DNA from: JBBITI01 sp037440885
GTDB taxonomy: Bacteria; Chloroflexota; Dehalococcoidia; Dehalococcoidales; UBA2162
Length of the DNA: 24,166 bases
Direction: 5' to 3'
Assembly (NCBI GenBank): GCA_037440885.1
Contig: JBBITI010000042.1
Location: 1 to 24,166, forward strand
Both the position numbers and the translations under genes were made by a program. The first letter of the stretch is position 1, and each line of letters starts with the position of its first letter. Shown piece by piece: positions 1 to 7,138 of this stretch. The notes under the pieces are model-generated. The model was given only the letters and a program-made list of their open reading frames with translations, had not been told where the DNA came from and ran no database searches.

Positions 1-857
1 ACAATATTTTTTCACCTGAACAACAGGTCTATTCGCTCGTCGATTTTGCTTTGCGAGAAGATCTCGGGCGTGGCGATGTCACTACCGACAACCTGATATC
101 CTTAGATATCGAAGGACAAGCGGTTATACTAATCAAGGCGGAAGGGGTTCTGGCGGGTGGTGGGGTGGCAGAGATCGTTTTTCAGCGAGTAGATCCTGAA
201 TTAAAAGTCGATATCCGGATAAAAGACGGCTCTCCGGTGAGAACCGGCGATATCGCCGGTTCTGTTTCAGGGAGAGTAGCAAGCATTCTCAAGGGTGAGC
301 GGGTAGCGCTGAATTTCATGCAGCGGCTGAGCGGGGTAGCATCGCTAACGGCGAAGTATGTAGCGGAGACTAAAGGGACCAGGGCGGATATCTATGATAC
401 CCGGAAAACGACACCAGGTCTCCGTTTTCTGGAAAAATATGCGGTGCGGATGGGTGGTGGGCGGAACCACCGTTTGGACCTGGGTGATTTTGTATTGATC
501 AAGGACAATCACATCGCTATTCTGCGCCAACGCGGCATGAACCTGGCCGGGATAGTAGCGCAGGCGAAGGCAGCAAACCCGGCTGGGATGAAGGTGGAAG
601 TAGAGGTCACTACGGTAGAAGATGGTATTCAAGCGGCACAAGCCGGGGCGGACATAGTAATGTTCGATAATATGTCATCGGCAGAGATGAAAAGAGGGGT
701 TGCCATGTTGCCGGCTGGCGTGCTGACGGAAGCTTCAGGCGGGATCACACTGGCCAATGTCCGCCAGGTAGCCTTATCGGGAGTCGATATTATTTCGATC
801 GGGGCGTTGACACACTCGGCCCCGGTACTGGATATCAGCCTGGAACTGCAAATCTAG
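1..857 (+). CDS. nadC: Nicotinate-nucleotide pyrophosphorylase (carboxylating), 5' end cut by the window
   Basis: Quinolinate phosphoribosyltransferase: converts quinolinate and PRPP to nicotinate mononucleotide in de novo NAD synthesis, in the cytoplasm. The frame is open from base 3 to the TAG at 855-857. The TTG at 51 is not a convincing start, because the frame upstream (SPEQQVYSLVDFAL before REDLGRGDVTT) reads like the normal NadC N-terminus, so only a few residues are missing. Family signatures are plain: REDLGRGDVTT near the start, DTRKTTPGLR followed by GGGRNHR (about nt 396-470), KDNH, the EVEVTT strand, DIVMFDNM and the C-terminal ASGGI phosphate-binding loop. Length fits the usual ~280 residues. 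It faces dtd tail to tail. The identification is secure. Confidence 0.97.
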   Translation, partial: NIFSPEQQVYSLVDFALREDLGRGDVTTDNLISLDIEGQAVILIKAEGVLAGGGVAEIVFQRVDPELKVDIRIKDGSPVRTGDIAGSVSGRVASILKGERVALNFMQRLSGVASLTAKYVAETKGTRADIYDTRKTTPGLRFLEKYAVRMGGGRNHRLDLGDFVLIKDNHIAILRQRGMNLAGIVAQAKAANPAGMKVEVEVTTVEDGIQAAQAGADIVMFDNMSSAEMKRGVAMLPAGVLTEASGGITLANVRQVALSGVDIISIGALTHSAPVLDISLELQI

Positions 858-969
858 TTTTCCGCCGTAGCCAGATAGCTGTCCGGATCATTCTCAAGTT
901 TGACTCTCTGGAAACCAGCTTCGTTTGAAAGATAATTCATTTCAAATTGCCCGGGCAATAAATCATTGC
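854..969 (-). pseudogene. Possible C-terminal remnant of a lost gene
   Basis: On the minus strand an open frame runs from just after a TGA (near 970) to a TAG at 854-856, about 37 codons, with no start codon and Shine-Dalgarno at its beginning. The translation looks protein-like, with the pieces NEAGFQRVKLENDPD and SYLATAEN at the end. This recalls the tail of small class I methyltransferases (AGF-x-x-V followed by a terminal strand), but that is an impression. It lies downstream of dtd on the same strand and its stop overlaps that of nadC. A chance open frame of this length is quite possible. Confidence 0.3.
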
Positions 970-971
970 GA

Positions 972-990
972 ACCGCCGGTCACCGGCGGT
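972..990. terminator. GC-rich hairpin between convergent nadC and dtd
   Basis: Perfect 8-bp inverted repeat ACCGCCGG / CCGGCGGT around a TCA loop. It sits between two converging genes, where a two-way terminator would be useful, but neither side has a clear T-run, so the role is uncertain. Confidence 0.35.
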
Positions 991-1027
991 GCATGCGACG
1001 CACGATACCGTCCACACGGGAGATGAC

Positions 1028-1471
1028 TTAATCACGGCTATCAAGCATAATTGTGACGGGACCGTCGTTATGGATTTCCACCAGCATATGCTCCTGGAAT
1101 TTTCCGGTGGCAATATGGAGCCCCCTCTGATTAACCTTATCGACGAAATAATCGAATAACCGCCGCGCTTGGTCGGGTGGGGCAGCGCCGGTGAAACTGG
1201 GACGGCGGCCTCTTTTTAAGTCAGCCAGTAATGTGAATTGACTGATCAATAACAGCTCGCCGTGGATGTCGGCTAACGATAGATTAAATTTACCATCATT
1301 GTCGGAAAATATACGCAGGTTGATAATTTTATCCACCAGATAGTCAGCATCCTTTTCAGTATCACCGGTGGCGACACCGAGCAAAACAGCCAGACCGGGA
1401 CCAATGTTACCGACAATTTCTCCATGCACACTGACCGAAGCTTTGATAACGCGTTGCAGTAAAATTTTCAT
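1028..1471 (-). CDS. dtd: D-aminoacyl-tRNA deacylase (D-Tyr-tRNA deacylase)
   Basis: Homodimeric cytoplasmic proofreading enzyme that hydrolyses D-aminoacyl-tRNA (and glycine mischarged on tRNA-Ala), recycling tRNA and keeping D-residues out of proteins. The 147-residue length is the family norm. Diagnostic motifs are the N-terminal MKILLQRV strand, SQFTL at residues 77-81, GRRPSF at 88-93 and the cross-subunit Gly-Pro motif in NDGPVT at 135-140. The ATG at 1471 follows GGAAGAG by a few bases. The gene stands alone and is divergent from the SWIM-protein gene; a plausible promoter lies at 1498-1527. Confidence 0.97.
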   Translation of the reverse strand: MKILLQRVIKASVSVHGEIVGNIGPGLAVLLGVATGDTEKDADYLVDKIINLRIFSDNDGKFNLSLADIHGELLLISQFTLLADLKRGRRPSFTGAAPPDQARRLFDYFVDKVNQRGLHIATGKFQEHMLVEIHNDGPVTIMLDSRD

Positions 1472-1497
1472 GTTCTCTTCCGGGGAATGGTTGTCTT

Positions 1498-1527
1498 ATT
1501 GTAGCGTAAATAATAATGAAGCCACAA
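1498..1527 (-). promoter_or_regulatory. Candidate sigma-70 promoter of dtd
   Basis: On the minus strand TTGTGG (1527-1522), an 18-bp spacer and TACAAT (1503-1498) precede the dtd start at 1471 by about 27 bases. The -10 matches 5 of 6 consensus bases; the -35 is weaker. Confidence 0.45.
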
Positions 1528-1573
1528 AAGAGCAGGACGGTTATCGAGTTATTCAAAAAGAAAAAGAAGAAGA

Positions 1574-1602
1574 TGGACAGTATTCCTGAAAGAGGTTATA
1601 AT
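1574..1602 (+). promoter_or_regulatory. Strong candidate promoter of the SWIM-protein gene
   Basis: TGGACA (1574-1579), a 17-bp spacer and a perfect TATAAT (1597-1602). Transcription would begin near 1609, giving a leader of roughly 117 nt before the ATG at 1726. Confidence 0.65.
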
Positions 1603-1673
1603 GCTTGGTGTAGAGGGTAAATGCCATTATGATTGTATTCGGGATGGATGAAGTTAATAAAACCAAGAAACCG

Positions 1674-1701
1674 GAGGCATCTTGTTGTAGCGAGGTGCCT
1701 C
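1674..1701 (+). promoter_or_regulatory. Leader hairpin upstream of the SWIM-protein gene
   Basis: GAGGCATCTT (1674-1683) can pair with GAGGTGCCTC (1692-1701) as a 10-bp RNA stem with two G-U pairs and an 8-nt loop. It is followed by TTATAGTTT and then the ribosome-binding site AAGGGGG at 1712-1718. It may be an attenuator-like or mRNA-stabilising structure. Confidence 0.4.
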
Positions 1702-1725
1702 TTATAGTTTCAAGGGGGTGTGGAC

Positions 1726-1989
1726 ATGCAATCTAGTTTAATCGGGAAAATAGAAAAAGCTAAAAGGTATGCCCAGGAGAAGGAAAGAGTAACCTTTTCC
1801 GAACTATCAGTCAAATTTCGCGGCGAAAACGATGAATATTCCATTAGATACAGAGACGGCAAATGGAATTGTACGTGTCATTTCTTTTCGCAGTGGGGCT
1901 TATGCAGCCATACCATGGCAATGGAAAAGATTCTGAAAGATATGCTCCCCGAAGAAGCTCTTAAATCACCAATGGCCGTAGCTGAATAA
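1726..1989 (+). CDS. Small SWIM zinc-finger protein
   Basis: An 87-residue protein whose middle carries the SWIM zinc-finger pattern C-x-C-x(8)-C-x-H: C49, C51, C60, H62 (CTCHFFSQWGLCSH). SWIM domains bind zinc and serve in DNA or protein contacts; the partner here is unknown. The N-terminal ~25 residues are Lys/Glu-rich and probably helical, and residues 36-48 form the strands that usually precede the finger. I chose ATG 1726 over the in-frame GTG at 1720 because AAGGGGG (1712-1718) is 7 nt from it and overlaps the usable space for the GTG. It is monocistronic with its own strong promoter and a leader hairpin. The domain is secure, the function is not known. Confidence 0.85.
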   Translation: MQSSLIGKIEKAKRYAQEKERVTFSELSVKFRGENDEYSIRYRDGKWNCTCHFFSQWGLCSHTMAMEKILKDMLPEEALKSPMAVAE

Positions 1990-2027
1990 AAACCAGCAGG
2001 TACAGGGTAAAGGAATATATTTCCGGT

Positions 2028-3419
2028 TTATACCTCTTTCGTTTTCCAGCGGCCCATACGGAAATAGACTGTATAAGCTATAGCGCTGACGACAGAACTG
2101 GCAACGATAGCCCAGCGAATGCCGTAAACACCAAGGTCCCCAACCTTCGGCAAGAAATAAGCCAGTGGTATCTGAATCAGCCACATTGTAACGATACTTA
2201 CGACCATGGGTAAAAAGGTATCGCCGGAACCAGTGATGCACTGCTGGAATACACCCACAAGCCCCATGATCATATAACTTACTACTGCAATCCTTAAAAA
2301 TGTAGCTGCCAGAGAAACCAATTCAGGATCGGTACTGAAAATCCGCACCGCGAATTCAGCCCAGAGCAGTAGCAAAATACAGCAGACAAAAGCGAAGATT
2401 TCGATGATACCACAGGCAATCCACCCACCTTTCACGGCACGTTCCGGTTGACGCGCTCCCATGTTCTGTCCGGTCAGGACGCCGGCAGCCATACCCAATC
2501 CCCACGCCGGCATGAAAAGAATCATCTCGACACGCTGGTTTAACGCGTGGGCGGCTACGGCAACAGTACCGAAGGGGGCGACAACATGCATGAGAATAAA
2601 CTGCCCGAGGTTCTGCTGAATACCCATGATCGAAGCGGGCAAGCCGATCTTGATGATGCGCCATATCATCCGGAAGTCGACCCTCATACCTTTGAGTGTC
2701 AAGTGGATCCGGGAACGCCCGGTCAATAAGAACCAGAAACTGATAGCAGTCCCCAGGCTTTGCGAGATAACCCCGGCTGTGGCTGCGCCATTGACACCCA
2801 TGGTGGGGAAGAACCAGATGCCGAAGATGAAAGCCGGGGATATCAAAACATGAACCGCTCGAAAGACGACCGCAATTTTCATGGGAGTCAGGGCATCACC
2901 CGAAGCTTGCATGATGCTGTCGGTCATCATGCGGAAGGAAATGGCGACCATGCAAACAAATTGGATACGAATATAGTCAGCTCCGACTTTCAAGACCTCC
3001 GGCCCAACGCCGACGAGCAAAAGAATTTCTTCGGCAAAAAATATTCCGACGATAGCCAGCAGAACCGAAGCTATCGCCCCGATGAGTAATGCTTGTTGGG
3101 CAGCATAATTAGCCTGGTGTTCATCGCCGGCACCGATAAACCGGGCGATCATAGCCCGCAGACCGGTAAAGAGCCCCATCAGACCGGACTGGACAAGCAT
3201 AACCGCAATTCCGGCGACACCAACTCCGGCAATAGCAGTGGAACCGAGTTTTCCGACCCAGATCATATCGACGGTAGGCCCGATCATGTTAATGCTATTG
3301 GCAATAATCATCGGCCAGGAAAGAGCAATCAGATTGCGAACAATGCTGCCTTTCGTGAAGTCGCGATGCTGCCCAAAAACGGCAACACGCCGTCCCGGCA
3401 TATCGGTATGGTCGTGCAT
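2028..3419 (-). CDS. MATE family multidrug/cation antiporter
   Basis: Inner-membrane exporter with about 12 transmembrane helices in two homologous halves (roughly residues 25-225 and 245-455), using a Na+ or H+ gradient to expel cationic or other compounds. The half-site motifs are recognisable: SWPMIIANSINMIGPTVDMI in the first half and GLPASIMGIQQNLGQFI in the second, plus GSGDTFLPM and the matching ASGDALTPMK in the paired loops. The 463-residue length fits NorM/DinF-like members. A Shine-Dalgarno AAGGAG lies about 13 nt before the ATG, rather far, so the Met at residue 7 is an alternative start. It follows folC on the same strand after 121 bp but has its own TATAAT promoter. The substrate cannot be read from the sequence. 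Confidence 0.94.
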   Translation of the reverse strand: MHDHTDMPGRRVAVFGQHRDFTKGSIVRNLIALSWPMIIANSINMIGPTVDMIWVGKLGSTAIAGVGVAGIAVMLVQSGLMGLFTGLRAMIARFIGAGDEHQANYAAQQALLIGAIASVLLAIVGIFFAEEILLLVGVGPEVLKVGADYIRIQFVCMVAISFRMMTDSIMQASGDALTPMKIAVVFRAVHVLISPAFIFGIWFFPTMGVNGAATAGVISQSLGTAISFWFLLTGRSRIHLTLKGMRVDFRMIWRIIKIGLPASIMGIQQNLGQFILMHVVAPFGTVAVAAHALNQRVEMILFMPAWGLGMAAGVLTGQNMGARQPERAVKGGWIACGIIEIFAFVCCILLLLWAEFAVRIFSTDPELVSLAATFLRIAVVSYMIMGLVGVFQQCITGSGDTFLPMVVSIVTMWLIQIPLAYFLPKVGDLGVYGIRWAIVASSVVSAIAYTVYFRMGRWKTKEV

Positions 3420-3492
3420 CTAGAGTAAAAGGCTCCTTGAGGCCTCCGTTGGGATCAATGAAGGGAGATCTGGAATAATAAACATCATATTG

Positions 3493-3521
3493 ATTATACT
3501 GCAGGTCTATCCGGCTGACCA
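3493..3521 (-). promoter_or_regulatory. Candidate promoter of the MATE gene
   Basis: Minus-strand TATAAT at 3498-3493 with TGGTCA (3521-3516, 4 of 6) 17 bp upstream. It would give a leader of about 65 nt before the start at 3419 and let the exporter be expressed apart from folC. Confidence 0.45.
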
Positions 3522-3540
3522 ATCGGGAGATGGCAACGGG

Positions 3541-4857
3541 TCAGGCTAATTGCTCAATTGCCCCGGCGACAATAAAGAGAGACCCGGTGATGCAGATAAG
3601 GTCTTTTTCTCCAGTATTCGCCAGCGCCAGCGGCAGGGCAGTAGAAATATCACCGGATGCTTCAGCGGTGATGCCGTGGCGTTTGAATTCATCGATGAGG
3701 ACGTCTATAGATTGGGCGCGGGGATGGGCGGAACGGGTAACAATCACCCGGTTGAAGATAGGAGCCAGTTCGCTGACGATGCCGGAAACATCTTTGTCTG
3801 AAGAGGTGCCGATTATCAAGGTAGAGCGCTCGAATTGGAAATGCTTCTTCAGGGCGTCACGAAGCTTGGCGGCTGAATAAGGGTTGTGGGCACCGTCGGC
3901 GACAATCCAGGGCTTTTGTTTCAGAATCTGGAGGCGGCCCGGCCATTTGACCTGGTTGAAACCACGGGCGATGTCACCCGGTGATATGTAGAATCTCTTC
4001 TCTACCAGAGTTTCCAGTACACCAGCGGCGGTACTGGCATTTTCAAGTTGATATTCACCTATTAATGGTATAGTGACGTCGTATTGATGCAAACGTCCGT
4101 TGATACGGAGAGATTGACTTCCGGTATCGAATCCTTTTTCTTCCCAGGTGATATCCCGTCCGATCTGTATTAACCGGGCTTTTTTTTCAGTGCTAATTCT
4201 GATGAAAACCTGCAATGCTTCATCGGCTTGAGGCGAAGTGACCACGGGAATACCGGGTTTGATAATACCGGCTTTCTCACCGGCGATCTCCCGCAGGGTA
4301 TTACCTAAAATCTCGGTATGTTCAAGACTGATCGAGGTAATCGCACAGGACTCCGGAAGGATGACATTTGTTGCATCGAGGCGTCCGCCCAACCCTACTT
4401 CAATAACCCCGAAATCGCATTTATTCAGGGCAAAATAGAGGAATCCGAGAACTGTTATTATCTCAAATGTGGTTAGTTTACCGTACACTGCTTCCCGGTT
4501 AATTATTTCAACCTCGGGTTTTAACCGATCGATCAGTTCGACCACCTCGTCATCGGAGATAAGCGTATCATTGATTCTGATTCGTTCATTGAAGGTAATT
4601 AGATGAGGTGAAGTATAGAGTCCGGTTTTATACCCGGCGGCAATTAGTGCGGCGGCAATCAAAGCGGAAACACTTCCCTTGCCCTTGCTACCGGCAATGT
4701 GGACGGTTTTATATTTCGATTGTGGATTATCCAGGCGCTCAAGCAACGTAACGACTCGCCGGAGATCGTAATTGACAGCATCACGCGGCCTATTTTGTGT
4801 TTCGTAATTGACGAAACTATATATATAATTCAGGGTTGATTGGTATGATTCAGTCAT
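3541..4857 (-). CDS. folC: Bifunctional dihydrofolate synthase / folylpolyglutamate synthase
   Basis: Adds glutamate to dihydropteroate and then to tetrahydrofolates with ATP, in the cytoplasm. The 438-residue Mur-ligase-like protein shows the P-loop GSKGKGSV (56-63), TSPHL (82-86), EVGLGGRLDATN (153-164), LEHTEILG with GEKAGIIKPG (about 179-202), and the C-terminal-domain DGAHNP. A longer frame begins at 4905, but the perfect extended -10 TGTTATAAT lies at 4897-4889. That is downstream of 4905, so a transcript from it would lack that codon. The ATG at 4857 has GAGG about 10 nt upstream and gives the usual folC N-terminus (YIYSFVNYE). It is divergent from purC and ends 121 bp before the MATE gene. 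Secure. Confidence 0.95.
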   Translation of the reverse strand: MTESYQSTLNYIYSFVNYETQNRPRDAVNYDLRRVVTLLERLDNPQSKYKTVHIAGSKGKGSVSALIAAALIAAGYKTGLYTSPHLITFNERIRINDTLISDDEVVELIDRLKPEVEIINREAVYGKLTTFEIITVLGFLYFALNKCDFGVIEVGLGGRLDATNVILPESCAITSISLEHTEILGNTLREIAGEKAGIIKPGIPVVTSPQADEALQVFIRISTEKKARLIQIGRDITWEEKGFDTGSQSLRINGRLHQYDVTIPLIGEYQLENASTAAGVLETLVEKRFYISPGDIARGFNQVKWPGRLQILKQKPWIVADGAHNPYSAAKLRDALKKHFQFERSTLIIGTSSDKDVSGIVSELAPIFNRVIVTRSAHPRAQSIDVLIDEFKRHGITAEASGDISTALPLALANTGEKDLICITGSLFIVAGAIEQLA

Positions 4858-4888
4858 TCGTTCTGAGCCTCGATTACTTGTGTGGTTA

Positions 4889-4918
4889 ATTATAACATTG
4901 AGCATTGACTTCAGGCAA
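4889..4918 (-). promoter_or_regulatory. Extended -10 promoter of folC
   Basis: On the minus strand TTGCCT (4918-4913), an 18-bp spacer and TATAAT (4894-4889) with the extended TG one base upstream. The start point near 4882 leaves about 25 nt before the ATG at 4857 and decides the folC start. Confidence 0.6.
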
Positions 4919-4941
4919 AGTTATTTTTGACTGGAAAACGT

Positions 4942-4972
4942 GTAAACTATTGTGTGAGTGTGAGTAGTTTAC
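4942..4972. promoter_or_regulatory. Operator-like inverted repeat at the purC promoter
   Basis: Perfect inverted repeat GTAAACTA (4942-4949) / TAGTTTAC (4965-4972) with 15 bp between arms, so equivalent positions are about two helical turns apart. The right arm covers the place of the purC -35, and the whole repeat lies between the divergent folC and purC promoters. This is the geometry of a dimeric repressor site; the regulator is not known. Confidence 0.4.
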
Positions 4973-4985
4973 TGCCGGTCGGCTA

Positions 4986-4994
4986 TGGTATAAT
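4986..4994 (+). promoter_or_regulatory. Extended -10 promoter of purC
   Basis: TGGTATAAT is a perfect extended -10 (TGnTATAAT); the -35 region is poor, as is usual for this class. Transcription would start near 5001. Confidence 0.6.
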
Positions 4995-5301
4995 CGAGAT
5001 AAATAGCGCCCGGGGTTCGGAAGGTGTTAGAACCGCAGGTTCTATTATCGACATTGATTCGCAACGGATCGATACCGTCCGAAGAACAGGGCGGTCACGT
5101 CATCACAATGATGCTTCGAATCTGACGGTTCTGGCTGCTACTGGAGTGAGAAATAAACCTGGAATATATAAGATGGACCATTTGATCGGCGGGGAGGAAA
5201 CCAGAAGCAACCCAAGGTACGACACCTATCGTGGAAAAGAGCCAGGAAATAACGCAGTTTTTTCTGATGATGAGTATAAAATACGTTGAGAGGAGTAGTT
5301 A
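4995..5301 (+). other. Long purC leader with competing hairpins
   Basis: About 300 nt lie between the purC promoter and its ATG. Near the 5' end GAACC (5030-5034) can pair either with GGTTC upstream (5014-5018) or with GGTTC downstream (5038-5042; the full stem AGAACC/GGTTCT spans 5029-5043). The two stems exclude each other. A T6 run stands at 5258-5263 but I see no strong stem before it. A frame without stops runs from 4927 to 5289 across the promoter; its best internal start, ATG 5173, lacks a clear ribosome-binding site, so I do not call it a gene. No known riboswitch class or T-box is recognised. Confidence 0.35.
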
Positions 5302-6213
5302 ATGGCGAATACACCGGTAGTAATGACGACGGACTTACCTTTACCTCTATTTATCCGTGGCAAAGTACGAGATACGTACGATCTGGGGGATTTTCTGCTG
5401 ATTGTGGCTACCGATCGGATTTCAGCTTTCGATGTGGTGTTGCCGAACGGGATACCGGACAAAGGGAAAGTCCTGAACCAGATTTCCGTGTTCTGGTTCG
5501 AAAAGACACGTTCGATCGTGGCTAATCACGTAGAAAAACCGGTCGATGGCTTGTCTGTGATTCTTGATTACGTTAATAACAAAAGTATAAAGCTGCCGGA
5601 GTATCTGAAATACCGTTCCATGGTAGTACGCAAACTTCAACGCGTTAATGTGGAGTGCGTGGCACGCGGTTATCTTTCCGGTTCGGGGTGGGCGGAATAC
5701 CAGAAAGCAGGAACAGTGAACGGTATAAAATTGCCGAAGGGCCTTCAGGAGAGCCAGAAACTACCAGAACCCATCTTTACTCCGACTACCAAGGCGGAGA
5801 CGGGCCATGATATGCCGCTTACCATGGCGGAGACAGCGGAAATCGTTGGTAAAGCACTTGCCGAGAAACTAAAAGAAACTACACTGGCATTATATGCTTA
5901 TGCGCGTGATTATGCTTCGGAAAAAGGGATCATTATTGCCGACACTAAGGTTGAATTCGGTCTGAACAACGGTAAACTGGTGCTGATTGATGAACTGTTA
6001 ACCCCTGACTCCTCACGGTTCTGGGAAGCTAAAGAATATAAGGTCGGGAAATCGCAGCCCAGCTATGATAAACAGCCGGTCCGTGACTGGTTGGTAGAAT
6101 CCGGCTGGAATAAAGAGCCACCGGCACCGGTATTACCGTCGGAGGTAGTGGAAGCTACCAGCCGCCGTTATCGCCAGGCGTATGAAAGATTGACCGGGAA
6201 CAAGTTGTCTTGA
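5302..6213 (+). CDS. purC: Phosphoribosylaminoimidazole-succinocarboxamide (SAICAR) synthase
   Basis: Joins aspartate to CAIR with ATP, forming SAICAR in purine synthesis, in the cytoplasm. The 303 residues match the long form of the family (yeast Ade1-like) rather than the ~240-residue enterobacterial form. Motifs: GKVRDTY (20-26), TDRISAFD (37-44), ECVARGYLSGSGWAEYQ (118-134), IIADTKVEFG (211-220) and LIDELLTPDSSRFW (228-241). The ATG follows GAGAGGAG (5288-5295) by 6 nt. It has a ~300-nt leader with an operator-like repeat at the promoter, so regulation is likely. It converges on hisB with a shared terminator. Confidence 0.97.
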   Translation: MANTPVVMTTDLPLPLFIRGKVRDTYDLGDFLLIVATDRISAFDVVLPNGIPDKGKVLNQISVFWFEKTRSIVANHVEKPVDGLSVILDYVNNKSIKLPEYLKYRSMVVRKLQRVNVECVARGYLSGSGWAEYQKAGTVNGIKLPKGLQESQKLPEPIFTPTTKAETGHDMPLTMAETAEIVGKALAEKLKETTLALYAYARDYASEKGIIIADTKVEFGLNNGKLVLIDELLTPDSSRFWEAKEYKVGKSQPSYDKQPVRDWLVESGWNKEPPAPVLPSEVVEATSRRYRQAYERLTGNKLS

Positions 6214-6372
6214 AGTAAAGACAATCCTTGGAACTTGAGGTGTGTTTACCAGGTTGTTACGTATTTGCAACCTTTTCGCAACCTTGATACCGGTCTATTT
6301 AACTAAAAATTTACATTCTGGTTTTATTCTAATACTACACACAACTTTTTTCATGACCCTCCCACGAAAAAG

Positions 6373-6396
6373 CCCGGTTGTCCCACCGGGTTTTTT
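6373..6396. terminator. Bidirectional terminator between purC and hisB
   Basis: CCCGGT (6373-6378) and ACCGGG (6385-6390) form a 6-bp stem with a 6-nt loop, followed on the plus strand by T6 and preceded by a run of A's (6367-6371) that gives a U-run on the minus strand. It lies between converging genes. Confidence 0.85.
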
Positions 6397-6412
6397 CAAT
6401 TTAAGGGGATCA

Positions 6413-7003
6413 TTATTTTTCCAGGCGGTCTTTTGTACTGGGTAATTCAGTGGCGATACGTTTATCGATCCTGGTAGCCATGTCCAATGCGCGACCCAAA
6501 GCTTTAAAAAGCGATTCCGCCCGGTGGTGATCATTCTGTCCATAAAGGATCCGCGCGTGTAAGTTGACCTTGCCTGCGGATGCCAGCGATTCCAAAAGGT
6601 GACGAATGAGGTCGGTGGCAAACCCTTTCATATCGTTGCCCTGAAAACCGAGGTCGAGGACTGCGTATCCACGACCGCTAAGATCAATAACAACTGTCGC
6701 CAGGGCATCATCGAGCGGCACGCTGGCATCAGCCATGCGGACAATACCTCGCTTTTCTCCCAGGGCTTGATTCAATGCCTGACCGAAACAGATTCCGATA
6801 TCTTCAGCGATATGATGCTGGTCATCTCCGCAAGCGGTAATATTTATATCAAAGCGACCATGTCTGGCGATCTGCGAAAGCAGGTGATCCAGCATTTGAA
6901 TGCCGGTATTTATGGCAGAATCACCACGACCGTCGATATCCAGTTCCAACCGGATTTCGGTCTCTTTAGTTTTTCTGTTGATGACCGCTTTTCTTTGTGA
7001 CAT
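6413..7003 (-). CDS. hisB: Imidazoleglycerol-phosphate dehydratase
   Basis: Manganese enzyme that dehydrates imidazoleglycerol phosphate to imidazole-acetol phosphate in histidine synthesis; works as a 24-mer in the cytoplasm. This is the monofunctional form (196 residues), without the phosphatase domain of enterobacterial HisB. The two internally repeated halves carry the metal motifs: MLDHLL (37-42), DQHHIAED (61-68) and the second-half DHHRAESLFKALG (158-170). The start is ATG 7003, not the TTG just before it, because ACGGAG ends 7 nt upstream of the ATG. No other his genes are in the window. A weak extended -10 (TGGTAAACT) lies at 7041-7033. Confidence 0.97.
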   Translation of the reverse strand: MSQRKAVINRKTKETEIRLELDIDGRGDSAINTGIQMLDHLLSQIARHGRFDINITACGDDQHHIAEDIGICFGQALNQALGEKRGIVRMADASVPLDDALATVVIDLSGRGYAVLDLGFQGNDMKGFATDLIRHLLESLASAGKVNLHARILYGQNDHHRAESLFKALGRALDMATRIDKRIATELPSTKDRLEK

Positions 7004-7101
7004 CAATATACTCCGTGAATTTTTGACGCCTTAGTTTACCATACAATATCAGGATACCGGAACTCTGGTGATGCGTAATTTTACCGGATGATGCTGGTTT
7101 G

Positions 7102-7110
7102 TGTTATATT
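7102..7110 (+). promoter_or_regulatory. Candidate extended -10 promoter of the peptide-binding lipoprotein
   Basis: TGTTATATT matches the extended -10 pattern with one -10 mismatch. A start near 7117 would leave about 22 nt before the ATG at 7139. No good -35 is seen. Confidence 0.4.
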
Positions 7111-7138
7111 CACTATATTCTGGTGTGAGAATTTTGTT

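Noticed and set aside
3093..3428. Long plus-strand frames opposite the MATE gene
   Set aside because: They are antisense to a well-recognised protein and lack start signals.
4465..4485. Further copy of TAGTTTAC in folC, and one at 7032-7039 before hisB, as evidence of a shared regulon with purC
   Set aside because: A copy inside coding sequence shows that the 8-mer can occur by chance here; only the inverted pair at purC is unusual.
4927..5289. 120-codon plus-strand frame before purC
   Set aside because: It starts upstream of the purC transcription start, crosses the operator-like repeat and promoter, and has no good ribosome-binding site; the internal ATG at 5173 is also weakly supported.
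4995..5301. T-box or known riboswitch in the purC leader
   Set aside because: No T-box core sequence or recognisable riboswitch pattern was found.
6242..6445. 67-codon frame after purC
   Set aside because: It crosses the terminator and the end of hisB and has no Shine-Dalgarno.
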